5,333 nucleotides of DNA from an uncultured Clostridia bacterium (GCA_934271725.1 CAKQSC010000076.1:1-5333), one strand, 5' to 3'; shown: positions 1-5,333, numbered from the stretch's first letter. Made by a program: numbers and translations. The notes: generated by a model not told the origin, from the letters alone.

Positions 1-955
1 TGAATACGATCTTGCAGGGATTTTCATGCTCTTTGAGATATTTGGAAATCATCGCCATAGGCGAAAGATTATGCGAAACGAATTGTTTCAAGTCGGGGAA
101 GTTTTTGTCGATATAATCGACGAACGCGGGACAACAGGAACTCGTTAAAAATCCTTTTTCTACTAATTCCTTAGATTCCGCCTGCGCTACCATATCCGCG
201 CCCAAAGCCGCTTCTATGACGGTATGGAAACCTAATTTTCTCAGCCCCGTGATTACCTGACCTAACTTGGCGTAAGTGAACTGGCTGGAAATAGACGGCG
301 CGACTATCGCGTAAATCTTGTAATTCTGGTTGCCGTGGCTTCCTTTCAGCATGTCTATTACGTTCAGAATATACGATTTGTCGTTAATCGCGCCGAACGG
401 GCAAGTGTAAACGCACGCTCCGCACGAAATACATTTATCGTTGTTTATGCACGCTTGTTTTTCGTCGCCCATATAAATCGCGCCTACTTTACAAGCCGTT
501 TCGCACGGGCGTTTATAGTTATGAATCGCGCTGTACGGACAAACTCTCGAACACGCTCCGCATTCTCTGCATTTCGTTTTGTCGATGTGCGCGACGTGGT
601 TCTGATCGAACGTTATCGCGCCGAACTTACACGCGTCTTCGCAGCGGTGCGCAAGACAGCCCCTGCACGCGTTGGTTACTTCGTAACCCCCCATAGGACA
701 TTCGTCGCACGCTATATCGATAACTTCGATGGGGTTGGGATTTTGCTTGTTGCCGCCCATAGCGAGTTTGACGCGTTCGGACACAATCGCGCGTTCTTTG
801 TACACGCAACAACGCATAGTCGGGATTTTGCCCGGCACTATGATTTCGGGAATATCCAAAAGGTTGTCTTGTAGCGTGTCGTTCCACGCCTGTCTTGCTA
901 CTTCGCGCAAAACCTTATATTTTAAATGTTGTACTTTCGTATCGAATTTTCTCAT
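1..955 (-). CDS. Group B-type monomeric [FeFe] hydrogenase, N-terminal 318 residues (partial at left edge)
   Basis: An open frame runs from the ATG at 955 to the left edge. Hand translation gives MRKFDTKVQHLKYK at the start and three cysteine-rich Fe-S blocks: CRGCLAHRCEDAC (97-109, with CDEC at 83-86 before it), CRECGACSRVCP (129-140) followed by CETAC (151-155), and CISCGACVYTCP (175-186). The H-cluster domain begins at about 210 and holds the L1 motif TSSCCPAF (271-278). The arrangement matches group B [FeFe] hydrogenases, usually about 480-500 residues, so roughly the last third (motifs L2 and L3) is outside the window. The proton-path residues of CpI are present: Cys274 (C299), Glu260 (E279), Glu263 (E282) and Ser294 (S319), which suggests an active enzyme. 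It probably makes H2 from reduced ferredoxin in the cytoplasm. It occupies a place comparable to hydA2 in R. albus, but I cannot tell whether it is orthologous. It starts 11 nt after the phosphatase stop. Confidence 0.91.
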   Translation of the reverse strand, partial: MRKFDTKVQHLKYKVLREVARQAWNDTLQDNLLDIPEIIVPGKIPTMRCCVYKERAIVSERVKLAMGGNKQNPNPIEVIDIACDECPMGGYEVTNACRGCLAHRCEDACKFGAITFDQNHVAHIDKTKCRECGACSRVCPYSAIHNYKRPCETACKVGAIYMGDEKQACINNDKCISCGACVYTCPFGAINDKSYILNVIDMLKGSHGNQNYKIYAIVAPSISSQFTYAKLGQVITGLRKLGFHTVIEAALGADMVAQAESKELVEKGFLTSSCCPAFVDYIDKNFPDLKQFVSHNLSPMAMISKYLKEHENPCKIVF

Positions 956-960
956 AAAAA

Positions 961-966
961 CTCCGC
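961..966 (-). promoter_or_regulatory. Ribosome binding site of the group B hydrogenase gene
   Basis: GCGGAG on the minus strand, 5 nt before the ATG at 955, occupies almost all of the 11-nt gap after the phosphatase stop. It is weaker and closer to the start than the other sites here, but it agrees with the start chosen for a gene that leaves the window. Confidence 0.6.
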
Positions 967-2139
967 TTAAAAATAACTGACCTTAATCTTTTTGCCCATT
1001 TGCTTTAAGCACGCCGACAAGTCTTCGACAAGGTTCATTTTAATGTTAAAGTTTATCGGTAAATCGGGGTTTTGGTGCGCGGGGTTGACCGCTCTGCCGA
1101 CGAAAAAGTTGATGTCCGTCGCTTCTTCAAACAACATTCTGCATATAAGCGACGCTCCGTCTCTGCCGAAACTCCACTTTTCGTAAAGTTTATTGTCCGC
1201 CAAAACGTCGTGGGCGTATTCGACAACTTTGTTTATCGTGATTACCCCTTCCGTAACCAAATCGACGCCTTCTATCTTCGCGATAGGCGGTACGTCCGAC
1301 TGTACGAAATTGACGTCTACTTCCACTTTTTTACCGAGATATTTGGCAACTATCGACGACGTCGTTCCGCCGCATACGATATGTTTGCCTTCTTTTGAAA
1401 AGAACAACGCCATCATACGGTTAGCGTCGTCCCTGTCCCTGGGCGGTCCGAACAAAATGTTCATTGGTTGGCGTTTGCGTATTTTTATCACGCAAGCCGT
1501 AGCGTCGTCGCCCGGACGATTTCCGTAAAGTTTGTTTACTTCGTCTATAAGCATTGCGGACATCGTTTTCGCCGCGTATTCGCCCGCTACGACCGCCTGC
1601 ATAAAGCCTATGATTTCGTCTCTTTTCCAACCGAAATTATACGCAAGCCCGATTCCCGCGTGCGGACAGCCGTCGCTCATCGCGACGAACACGTCCCCTT
1701 CCTGCAACTTTATTACCGAACGGTAAATCTTTTTGCCGTCTATGTTCGTTTCCGTCATCGGATAGTCGTAATTTTCTCCGTTGCGAATAAGTATAGTCAG
1801 CGGATTGTCGTATTGTATGAGTTCCATTTCGCGGTTTTCCACAATGTGCATTATGGTAAACGTAGAATACGCAACACCCCTTACCGAACATATAGGCAAA
1901 GTTTTGGCAATGGTTTCGACGCAGTCGGAAAGAGTAAGCCCCTCCGACATCATAGTCGAAATGATTTTGCTTGTCAACGTAGACAAAATACTTGCCTTGA
2001 CACCGCTACCCAACCCGTCCGCAAGCACTATTACGGTAGAATCGTCGTCTCTTTCGACAACGTCTATATGATCACCGCAAAGTTGCTCTCCGACGTGGTT
2101 TATGCTTTTGTAGCCTATGTCGGCGCAAAGATTATTCAT
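967..2139 (-). CDS. SpoIIE/PP2C-type (PPM) serine/threonine phosphatase with an unassigned C-terminal domain
   Basis: 390 residues, cytoplasmic. The N-terminal part (about 1-222) is a SpoIIE-type PPM phosphatase domain: GD at 22-23, LADGLGSG (39-46), MSDGCPHAG (154-162) and GDDATACVI (210-218). The aspartates 23, 41, 156 and 211/212 are the expected metal ligands, so it should be an active Mn/Mg-dependent phosphatase. Family members such as SpoIIE and RsbU remove phosphate from Ser/Thr of partner proteins, usually anti-anti-sigma factors. No STAS-domain or anti-sigma gene is in the window, so the target is unknown. Residues from about 225 to 390 form a second region I do not recognise; it has the segment CGGTTSSIVA (256-265), no transmembrane helix and no STAS or PAS signature. 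The gene overlaps hydS by 8 nt and is followed after 11 nt by a hydrogenase gene. A phosphatase gene is also reported in the R. albus hydS unit. I infer that HydS controls this enzyme and that the upstream kinase opposes it. Confidence 0.92.
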   Translation of the reverse strand: MNNLCADIGYKSINHVGEQLCGDHIDVVERDDDSTVIVLADGLGSGVKASILSTLTSKIISTMMSEGLTLSDCVETIAKTLPICSVRGVAYSTFTIMHIVENREMELIQYDNPLTILIRNGENYDYPMTETNIDGKKIYRSVIKLQEGDVFVAMSDGCPHAGIGLAYNFGWKRDEIIGFMQAVVAGEYAAKTMSAMLIDEVNKLYGNRPGDDATACVIKIRKRQPMNILFGPPRDRDDANRMMALFFSKEGKHIVCGGTTSSIVAKYLGKKVEVDVNFVQSDVPPIAKIEGVDLVTEGVITINKVVEYAHDVLADNKLYEKWSFGRDGASLICRMLFEEATDINFFVGRAVNPAHQNPDLPINFNIKMNLVEDLSACLKQMGKKIKVSYF

Positions 2140-3808
2140 CGGAAATGCTCTCCTTTAATTTAGTCAGCGCGATTTTCGTTTCCGCCGCCGTTTCTCCTAA
2201 CAAAGAGGCGATTTCCTGTACTATTCTCATCTGTTTGTCTACTACGTTATCGGCAGTTTCCACCGTTTTGTTACGCAACTCTTCTCTCTTTTCGCGTTCG
2301 GTTTCCTGCTCGGTAATATCTCTCATTATACACAGCAACATGTGATACGTCGCGTCGTATATTATGGTTTGTTCCACGTACTTGTCGTACTCCGCAAGAT
2401 ACGTTCTTTGATTTTTTATGCTCTTTTTGCTCTCTAAAACTTCAAGGAAAGGTTTCGGATCGAGAATACGTACTATCTGATCTCCCAAAACGTCGGAAGA
2501 ATAGCGAATATTAAGTATTTTACGCGCCGCAGGGTTGATTTGCTGTACTTCCAGAGAGTCGTTTACAACGATAAGCGCGTTGGGCGTGTTCGATACTATA
2601 CAGTCCGAAAAACTCTCTGCTTTTTCTTTTAAGTATGGCAAGCACATCGAAATCTCCGCTTTGCCGTGATATATTGCTATCGCTTTTTCTCTGCACGTAT
2701 CGTAACCGCAAGAACCGCAGTTAAGTTCGTCTTCCGGCGTGTTTTTGCCCATTTTTTTGAGTATTTCTTTAATTTCGCTTTCGGACGGCGTGCCGTATCT
2801 TCTCTCTATCGGCTCGAAACTCTTTTTCACGTCGCAAGAGTCGGGTTGCTCTACCTTGAAATCTTTTTCACCCGCATATTCCGCCACAGACTGATAGTCT
2901 ATAACGGGCGAACGGTGATATTTTTCCATTACGGGACCGCCTACGCAACTCCCCGCGCACGACGACATTTCTATGAAACAGTTATGAACGTTTCCGCTCT
3001 CTATCTCTTTCAGCGCGGCGATACAATTATCTATGCCGTCTATCGCAAGATAAGTGTATTTCGGGTTGCGTTTCGTCATCGTCTTTAAAATACCGCCCGT
3101 CGTCGGGAAAAATCTCGCCCTGCTCTCTTCCGTATCGTCCATATCCGGTTCGAGTTCGATATTTTCCGCTTTAAGCCACTCGGTAAGTTCCTCGTATGTA
3201 AGAACGGCGTCGACTATTCCTGCGTAATACTGCGCTTCGTCCTTTTTGGAAACGCAAGGACCTATGAACACCGTTTTCGCTTCGGGGTGTTCTTTTTTAA
3301 TTTTCGCGCAATGCGCCTGCATCGGCGACATTACGTCGGCAAGGTAAGGCAAAAGCGTCGGGTAGTATTTCTGTATAAGCAGATTAACGGAATGACAACA
3401 CGAAGAAATAACGATATCTCTCGTGTCGTCGGCAAGCATTTTTTCGTATTCCGTTTTTACTATCGTCGCGCCGACAGCCGTTTCTTCCGCGTCTTTGAAT
3501 CCTAATTTCACAAGGGCTTTGCGCAGTCCGTTTATTCCTATTCCGTGATAGTTCGCTATAAAGGACGGAGCAACGCTTGCGTAAACGGGCGCGCCCGATT
3601 GAATAAGCACTTTTACTTTTTCCGTTTCGTCGACTATCTGCTTTGCGTTCTGAGGACATACTACGAAACATTGACCGCACAGTATACATTCGTTGCCTAT
3701 TATATGCGCCTGATTGCCCGAAAACCTTATGGATTTAACGGGGCAGTGTCTTATGCACTTATAACAGTTTTTACAATTTGATTTTTTCAACGTAAGACAT
3801 TCGGACAC
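2132..3808 (-). CDS. hydS: Sensory-type (group C) [FeFe] hydrogenase with PAS domain, HydS
   Basis: 558 residues, starting with GTG. Domains in order: a 2x[4Fe-4S] ferredoxin part (Cys12/15/18/22 and Cys41/44/47/51); an [FeFe] hydrogenase H-cluster domain (about 70-300) with ligands Cys138 (SSCCH, 135-139), Cys185 (GPCVSKK) and Cys284/Cys288 (SSCAGSCVGG); a small Fe-S domain with Cys364/367/372/389; a PAS domain (about 400-500, ending in MRDITE); and a polar, probably coiled helix to the end. The catalytic small-subunit domain is absent. This order is that of HydS proteins, thought to sense H2 and pass a signal rather than turn over quickly. Against CpI, Cys299 is kept (Cys137), but Glu279 and Ser319 of the proton path read Thr119 and Ala157, and Met353 and Met497 read Gly183 and Ser282. 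No kinase, cyclase or chemoreceptor output domain is fused, so the signal probably leaves through a partner. The overlapping phosphatase gene is the obvious candidate. The CpI alignment is by hand; the family call is firm, the sensing role is inferred. Confidence 0.93.
   Translation of the reverse strand: MSECLTLKKSNCKNCYKCIRHCPVKSIRFSGNQAHIIGNECILCGQCFVVCPQNAKQIVDETEKVKVLIQSGAPVYASVAPSFIANYHGIGINGLRKALVKLGFKDAEETAVGATIVKTEYEKMLADDTRDIVISSCCHSVNLLIQKYYPTLLPYLADVMSPMQAHCAKIKKEHPEAKTVFIGPCVSKKDEAQYYAGIVDAVLTYEELTEWLKAENIELEPDMDDTEESRARFFPTTGGILKTMTKRNPKYTYLAIDGIDNCIAALKEIESGNVHNCFIEMSSCAGSCVGGPVMEKYHRSPVIDYQSVAEYAGEKDFKVEQPDSCDVKKSFEPIERRYGTPSESEIKEILKKMGKNTPEDELNCGSCGYDTCREKAIAIYHGKAEISMCLPYLKEKAESFSDCIVSNTPNALIVVNDSLEVQQINPAARKILNIRYSSDVLGDQIVRILDPKPFLEVLESKKSIKNQRTYLAEYDKYVEQTIIYDATYHMLLCIMRDITEQETEREKREELRNKTVETADNVVDKQMRIVQEIASLLGETAAETKIALTKLKESISDE
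2148..2156 (-). promoter_or_regulatory. Ribosome binding site of the phosphatase gene, inside hydS
   Basis: AAAGGAGAG on the minus strand, about 8 nt before the ATG at 2139, lies within the last codons of hydS. It fixes the phosphatase start, which precedes the hydS stop and creates an 8-nt overlap. This arrangement favours coupled synthesis of sensor and phosphatase in similar amounts. Confidence 0.82.
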
Positions 3809-3810
3809 GG

Positions 3811-4077
3811 TTATACCCCCTTTGCCTTTTCAAGTGCCGGCAATATCGTATTTTGCCAGAAATCGCCGAACGTTTCGGGCGTTATGCCGACGTAAACTTC
3901 GTCGCCGACGGTTATAGTTACGCCGACGCGGTTGCACCTACCGGAGCAAAACGCCCCGGTAAGCACTATTTCGTCCTGTAAGTTGCCATCTTTTATTTTT
4001 TCCTGCAACATTTCGACTATTCGGGGAGCCCCTTTAAGATAACAGGAACTACCCACGCATACTTCGATGAATAACAT
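3811..4077 (-). CDS. Thioredoxin-fold [2Fe-2S] ferredoxin, second of a tandem pair
   Basis: An 88-residue relative of the preceding protein with the same ligand spacing: Cys7, Cys12 (VCVGSSC), Cys44 and Cys48 (FCSGRC), followed by an ITPET segment (65-69) and a slightly longer C-terminal helix. It looks like a diverged duplicate rather than a recent copy. Loss of the [2Fe-2S] cluster is unlikely because all four ligands are kept. Its gene overlaps the upstream stop by one base, has a modest AAAGG site at 4085-4089, and ends 2 nt before the GTG of hydS, so translation is probably coupled in both directions. A thioredoxin-like ferredoxin gene next to the sensory hydrogenase is also known, from memory, in Thermotoga maritima (near TM1420-TM1421). 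That makes an electron-transfer or docking role with HydS the best guess. Whether the two proteins form a heterodimer cannot be told from the sequence. Confidence 0.91.
   Translation of the reverse strand: MLFIEVCVGSSCYLKGAPRIVEMLQEKIKDGNLQDEIVLTGAFCSGRCNRVGVTITVGDEVYVGITPETFGDFWQNTILPALEKAKGV
3816..3823 (-). promoter_or_regulatory. Ribosome binding site that supports the GTG start of hydS
   Basis: AAAGGGGG on the minus strand, 7 nt before the GTG at 3808, lies within the end of the preceding ferredoxin gene. It matters because hydS has no ATG near this point; the next in-frame Met is at residue 124, which would remove both N-terminal [4Fe-4S] motifs. The GTG start is therefore well supported. 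Confidence 0.8.
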
Positions 4078-4319
4078 TATTTAACCTTTGCTTTGATTTC
4101 CGTTTCAAAGAAATCTTTAACCGTTTCGGGGGTTACGGAATAAAACTTGTCGTCTACCGTAACGCATACGCCGAGTTGACATTTGCCCATGCAGAAAGTT
4201 CCGCCGAGTTCCACCTTATCGCCGAGTCCCGCTTCGTTAATGTAATATTGAAGAGCCTCAACTACTTTTCTCGAACCCTTTATGTGGCACGACGAACCTA
4301 TACAAACAGTTACTTTCAT
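4077..4319 (-). CDS. Thioredoxin-fold [2Fe-2S] ferredoxin, first of a tandem pair
   Basis: This 80-residue protein belongs to the thioredoxin-like [2Fe-2S] ferredoxin family (NuoE C-terminal/HydC-like). The four expected ligands are present: Cys6 and Cys11 in VCIGSSC, then Cys43 and Cys47 in FCMGKC, giving C-x4-C-x31-C-x3-C. A conserved VTPET segment (62-66) precedes the last helix. It is the bare domain, without the N-terminal helical bundle of NuoE, and is cytoplasmic. The likely role is one-electron transfer, with HydS or the group B hydrogenase as plausible partners (inference). I place the start at 4319 rather than at the upstream ATG at 4367, because 4319 has AAGGAG at good spacing, gives a protein starting right at the first beta strand, and avoids a long overlap with the kinase gene. 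Its TAA stop shares one base with the ATG of the next gene (TAATG), so the two should be made together. By hand I count about 33 identical positions out of 80 with that neighbour. Confidence 0.91.
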   Translation of the reverse strand: MKVTVCIGSSCHIKGSRKVVEALQYYINEAGLGDKVELGGTFCMGKCQLGVCVTVDDKFYSVTPETVKDFFETEIKAKVK

Positions 4320-4329
4320 CTTTTTCGTT

Positions 4330-4335
4330 CTCCTT
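4330..4335 (-). promoter_or_regulatory. Ribosome binding site that sets the start of the first [2Fe-2S] protein
   Basis: AAGGAG on the minus strand lies 10 nt before the ATG at 4319. The same frame has an earlier ATG at 4367, inside the kinase gene, which would add 16 residues (very basic, RRRLRIKIRR-like) upstream of a complete domain. The Shine-Dalgarno and the homology with the next gene both favour 4319. Confidence 0.85.
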
Positions 4336-4339
4336 ATTT

Positions 4340-5089
4340 TTATTCGTAATCGACGACGTTTACCCACGAAAGCAGGAATTCGCGTTCTTTTTCGTTGCCC
4401 TTAACCGTTTGCGAAGCCGCTACGATAGGCATCCATTTCTGAATATATTGTTTTTTCGTATGGCTCTTCGCGCAGAACAAGTCGAGATATTTTTCTGCGC
4501 CGTCTATGTCGCCGTTAAGCCAGAAAAGAAGGTACGTTCTCGCGACGTCCGCAGAAGCGTTTCCTTGCGTGGCGTGCGACCAGTCAAGAATGTAAGGCGT
4601 TCCGTCTTCCGCTATTATTATGTTGGACGGGTTGAAATCGCCGTGGCAAAGTTTGTTGTGCTTGGGCATACCGTCAAGACGGGTATGAAGTTCGTAACGA
4701 GTCGTCGCGTCAAGATTCGTTTCCGAAATCTTTCTGTTCATCTTATCTCTGAGTTTGGTAAGAAGAGGACAGGTTTTGGACTGTACTTCCATTTGAAGAT
4801 TTACGAACATATCGAGATATTCGTCTTTCTTGTCGGGGTTCTCGCTCATAAGTTGAGCGAGCGTTTTTCCCTTTATATAGTCCGTTATAATCGTCCACTT
4901 GCCGTCGATAACGGTAACTTCGTGGATTTTGGGAACGTTAAGCCCCGTTTGTTCTACCAAAGCGTGGTTCAACGCTTCGTTAAGCACCTGCGCTTTCGAG
5001 TACGTGTTGTCGAAAACTTTAAGACACAAATCGCCGTCGCGATACACCGTCTTATTGTTTCTTACCGCAATAATTCTGTCGAGTTTCAT
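4340..5089 (-). CDS. APH/choline-kinase-fold phosphotransferase, putative protein kinase of the HydS cluster
   Basis: This 249-residue protein has the kinase fold of the aminoglycoside phosphotransferase family. Visible elements are a candidate ATP-binding Lys24 in LCLKVF, a possible helix-C Glu38, a hinge around TDYIKGKTL (69-77), the catalytic loop HGDFNPSN (149-156, with Asp151 as base and Asn156), the Mg-binding DW pair (Asp169-Trp170, in place of DFG) and Asp181 in the following helix. The N-lobe is short and a glycine-rich loop is not obvious. There is no signal peptide or membrane segment, so it should be cytoplasmic. The family phosphorylates small molecules or, in some members, proteins. 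Antibiotic resistance is unlikely given its place inside a hydrogenase operon. A Ser/Thr kinase gene is reported in the similar Ruminococcus albus hydS unit, and a PP2C-type phosphatase gene lies three genes downstream, so I infer a kinase/phosphatase pair. The substrate is unknown. The start is supported by a strong Shine-Dalgarno. Confidence 0.86.
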   Translation of the reverse strand: MKLDRIIAVRNNKTVYRDGDLCLKVFDNTYSKAQVLNEALNHALVEQTGLNVPKIHEVTVIDGKWTIITDYIKGKTLAQLMSENPDKKDEYLDMFVNLQMEVQSKTCPLLTKLRDKMNRKISETNLDATTRYELHTRLDGMPKHNKLCHGDFNPSNIIIAEDGTPYILDWSHATQGNASADVARTYLLFWLNGDIDGAEKYLDLFCAKSHTKKQYIQKWMPIVAASQTVKGNEKEREFLLSWVNVVDYE

Positions 5090-5094
5090 ATTTT

Positions 5095-5103
5095 CTCCTC
5101 CTT
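5095..5103 (-). promoter_or_regulatory. Ribosome binding site of the kinase gene, overlapping the adhE stop
   Basis: On the minus strand this reads AAGGAGGAG, an almost perfect Shine-Dalgarno, 5 nt before the ATG at 5089. It shares bases with the TAA stop of adhE, so terminating ribosomes could reload directly. It fixes the kinase start and argues against a promoter between the two genes. Confidence 0.85.
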
Positions 5104-5333
5104 ACGCCTTTTTAATACCGCTTTTCGCTCTGCGATACGCTTGTTTGAAGTTGTGTTCGTCGTCGGTGTTCGTAAAATCGGAAGCCTTCGGCATTTCGGG
5201 TTCTTCAAAATGCTTGTTTCCGTAATACGCGTTGAGATACATCTGCTTTATTTCGCTCATCAGCGGATAGCGCGGGTTCGCGCCGGTGCATTGATCGTCG
5301 AACGCCTGTTCGGTCATCGCGTCGAGTCTGTCA
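5102..5333 (-). CDS. adhE: Bifunctional acetaldehyde-CoA/alcohol dehydrogenase AdhE, C-terminal end (partial)
   Basis: Only the last 76 residues are in the window; the gene continues past the right edge. They contain the motif AFDDQCTGANPRYPL followed by SEIKQMYLNAYYG, the signature C-terminus of the iron-dependent alcohol dehydrogenase domain of AdhE. The full family protein is about 870 residues and reduces acetyl-CoA through acetaldehyde to ethanol in the cytoplasm with two NADH, often as long helical filaments (spirosomes). The tail after the motif is polar and lysine-rich, which is normal for the family. A stand-alone iron ADH is less likely because this ending is typical of the fused enzyme, but the aldehyde dehydrogenase half is not visible. 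The internal ATG at 5317 is not the start: the frame stays open to the edge (DRLDA precedes it) and the domain is clearly incomplete. The TAA stop overlaps the ribosome binding site of the kinase gene, which begins 12 nt downstream, so ethanol formation is linked to the sensory genes that follow. Confidence 0.94.
   Translation of the reverse strand, partial: DRLDAMTEQAFDDQCTGANPRYPLMSEIKQMYLNAYYGNKHFEEPEMPKASDFTNTDDEHNFKQAYRRAKSGIKKA

Noticed and set aside
335..874. Plus-strand open frame of 179 codons
   Set aside because: It lies antisense within the group B hydrogenase, which has clear Fe-S and H-cluster motifs. Its product is rich in Arg, Phe, Val and Ala with no recognisable domain, as expected from the complement of GCG- and AAC-rich codons.
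627..887. Minus-strand open frame of 86 codons
   Set aside because: It is in a different frame inside the group B hydrogenase; only the frame starting at 955 gives the cysteine motifs.
1468..2163. Plus-strand open frame of 231 codons
   Set aside because: Antisense to the SpoIIE-type phosphatase, whose catalytic motifs are intact. The Arg/Tyr/Phe/Val-rich product shows no domain.
2666..3088. Plus-strand open frame of 140 codons
   Set aside because: Antisense to hydS, with the same Arg/Phe/Tyr-rich composition as the other shadow frames and no motif.
4320..4367. Extended N-terminus (16 residues) for the first [2Fe-2S] protein
   Set aside because: It overlaps the kinase gene, is a basic low-complexity stretch absent from the paralogue, and contains the good ribosome binding site that serves the ATG at 4319.
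4340..5089. Aminoglycoside resistance gene
   Set aside because: The kinase fold is shared, but there is no mobile-element context and the gene sits in a conserved-type hydrogenase/adhE operon; a signalling or metabolic kinase is more likely.
5090..5101. Internal promoter or terminator between adhE and the kinase gene
   Set aside because: Only 12 nt separate the genes, nearly all taken up by a Shine-Dalgarno; no hairpin with a T-run is present.

Overview
All seven genes I can support lie on the minus strand and read from the right edge to the left edge: the 3' end of adhE, an APH-fold kinase, two small thioredoxin-fold [2Fe-2S] proteins, a PAS-containing sensory-type [FeFe] hydrogenase (HydS), a SpoIIE/PP2C-type phosphatase, and the first two thirds or so of a group B-type monomeric [FeFe] hydrogenase. 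Gaps are 12, 20, -1, 2, -8 and 11 nt, so this looks like one operon open at both ends. No stretch over 20 bases is left without a gene, and I see no promoter, terminator, tRNA, rRNA, repeat, mobile element or CRISPR array.

Organism: a strictly anaerobic, fermentative member of the Clostridia (Bacillota) is the best guess. The reasons are several oxygen-sensitive [FeFe] hydrogenase genes, a bifunctional AdhE, purine-rich Shine-Dalgarno sites before nearly every gene, and a SpoIIE-type phosphatase. The sequence is mid-range in GC with many GCG, GAC, AAC and TTC codons, as in gut or rumen clostridia. I cannot name a genus.

Layout: 5333-5102 adhE 3' end; 5089-4340 kinase; 4319-4077 and 4077-3811 paired [2Fe-2S] proteins; 3808-2132 hydS; 2139-967 phosphatase; 955-1 group B hydrogenase, cut by the left edge. 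The last gene runs off the window and I translated it by hand.

How they may work together: from memory, Ruminococcus albus 7 carries a similar transcription unit (hydS, hydA2, a bifunctional acetaldehyde/ethanol dehydrogenase, a Ser/Thr kinase, a Ser/Thr phosphatase and a redox-sensing repressor), reported by Zheng and colleagues in 2014. The window fits that plan. HydS would sense H2 or redox state and signal through its PAS domain. The kinase and phosphatase would turn the signal into phosphorylation of an unknown target. AdhE (NADH to ethanol) and the catalytic hydrogenase (reduced ferredoxin to H2) are the two electron sinks being balanced. The genes are seen in the sequence; the signalling route is inference. 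The most informative detail is that HydS keeps all the H-cluster cysteines but has lost proton-pathway and pocket residues that CpI-type enzymes have, whereas the neighbouring group B enzyme keeps the proton-pathway residues.
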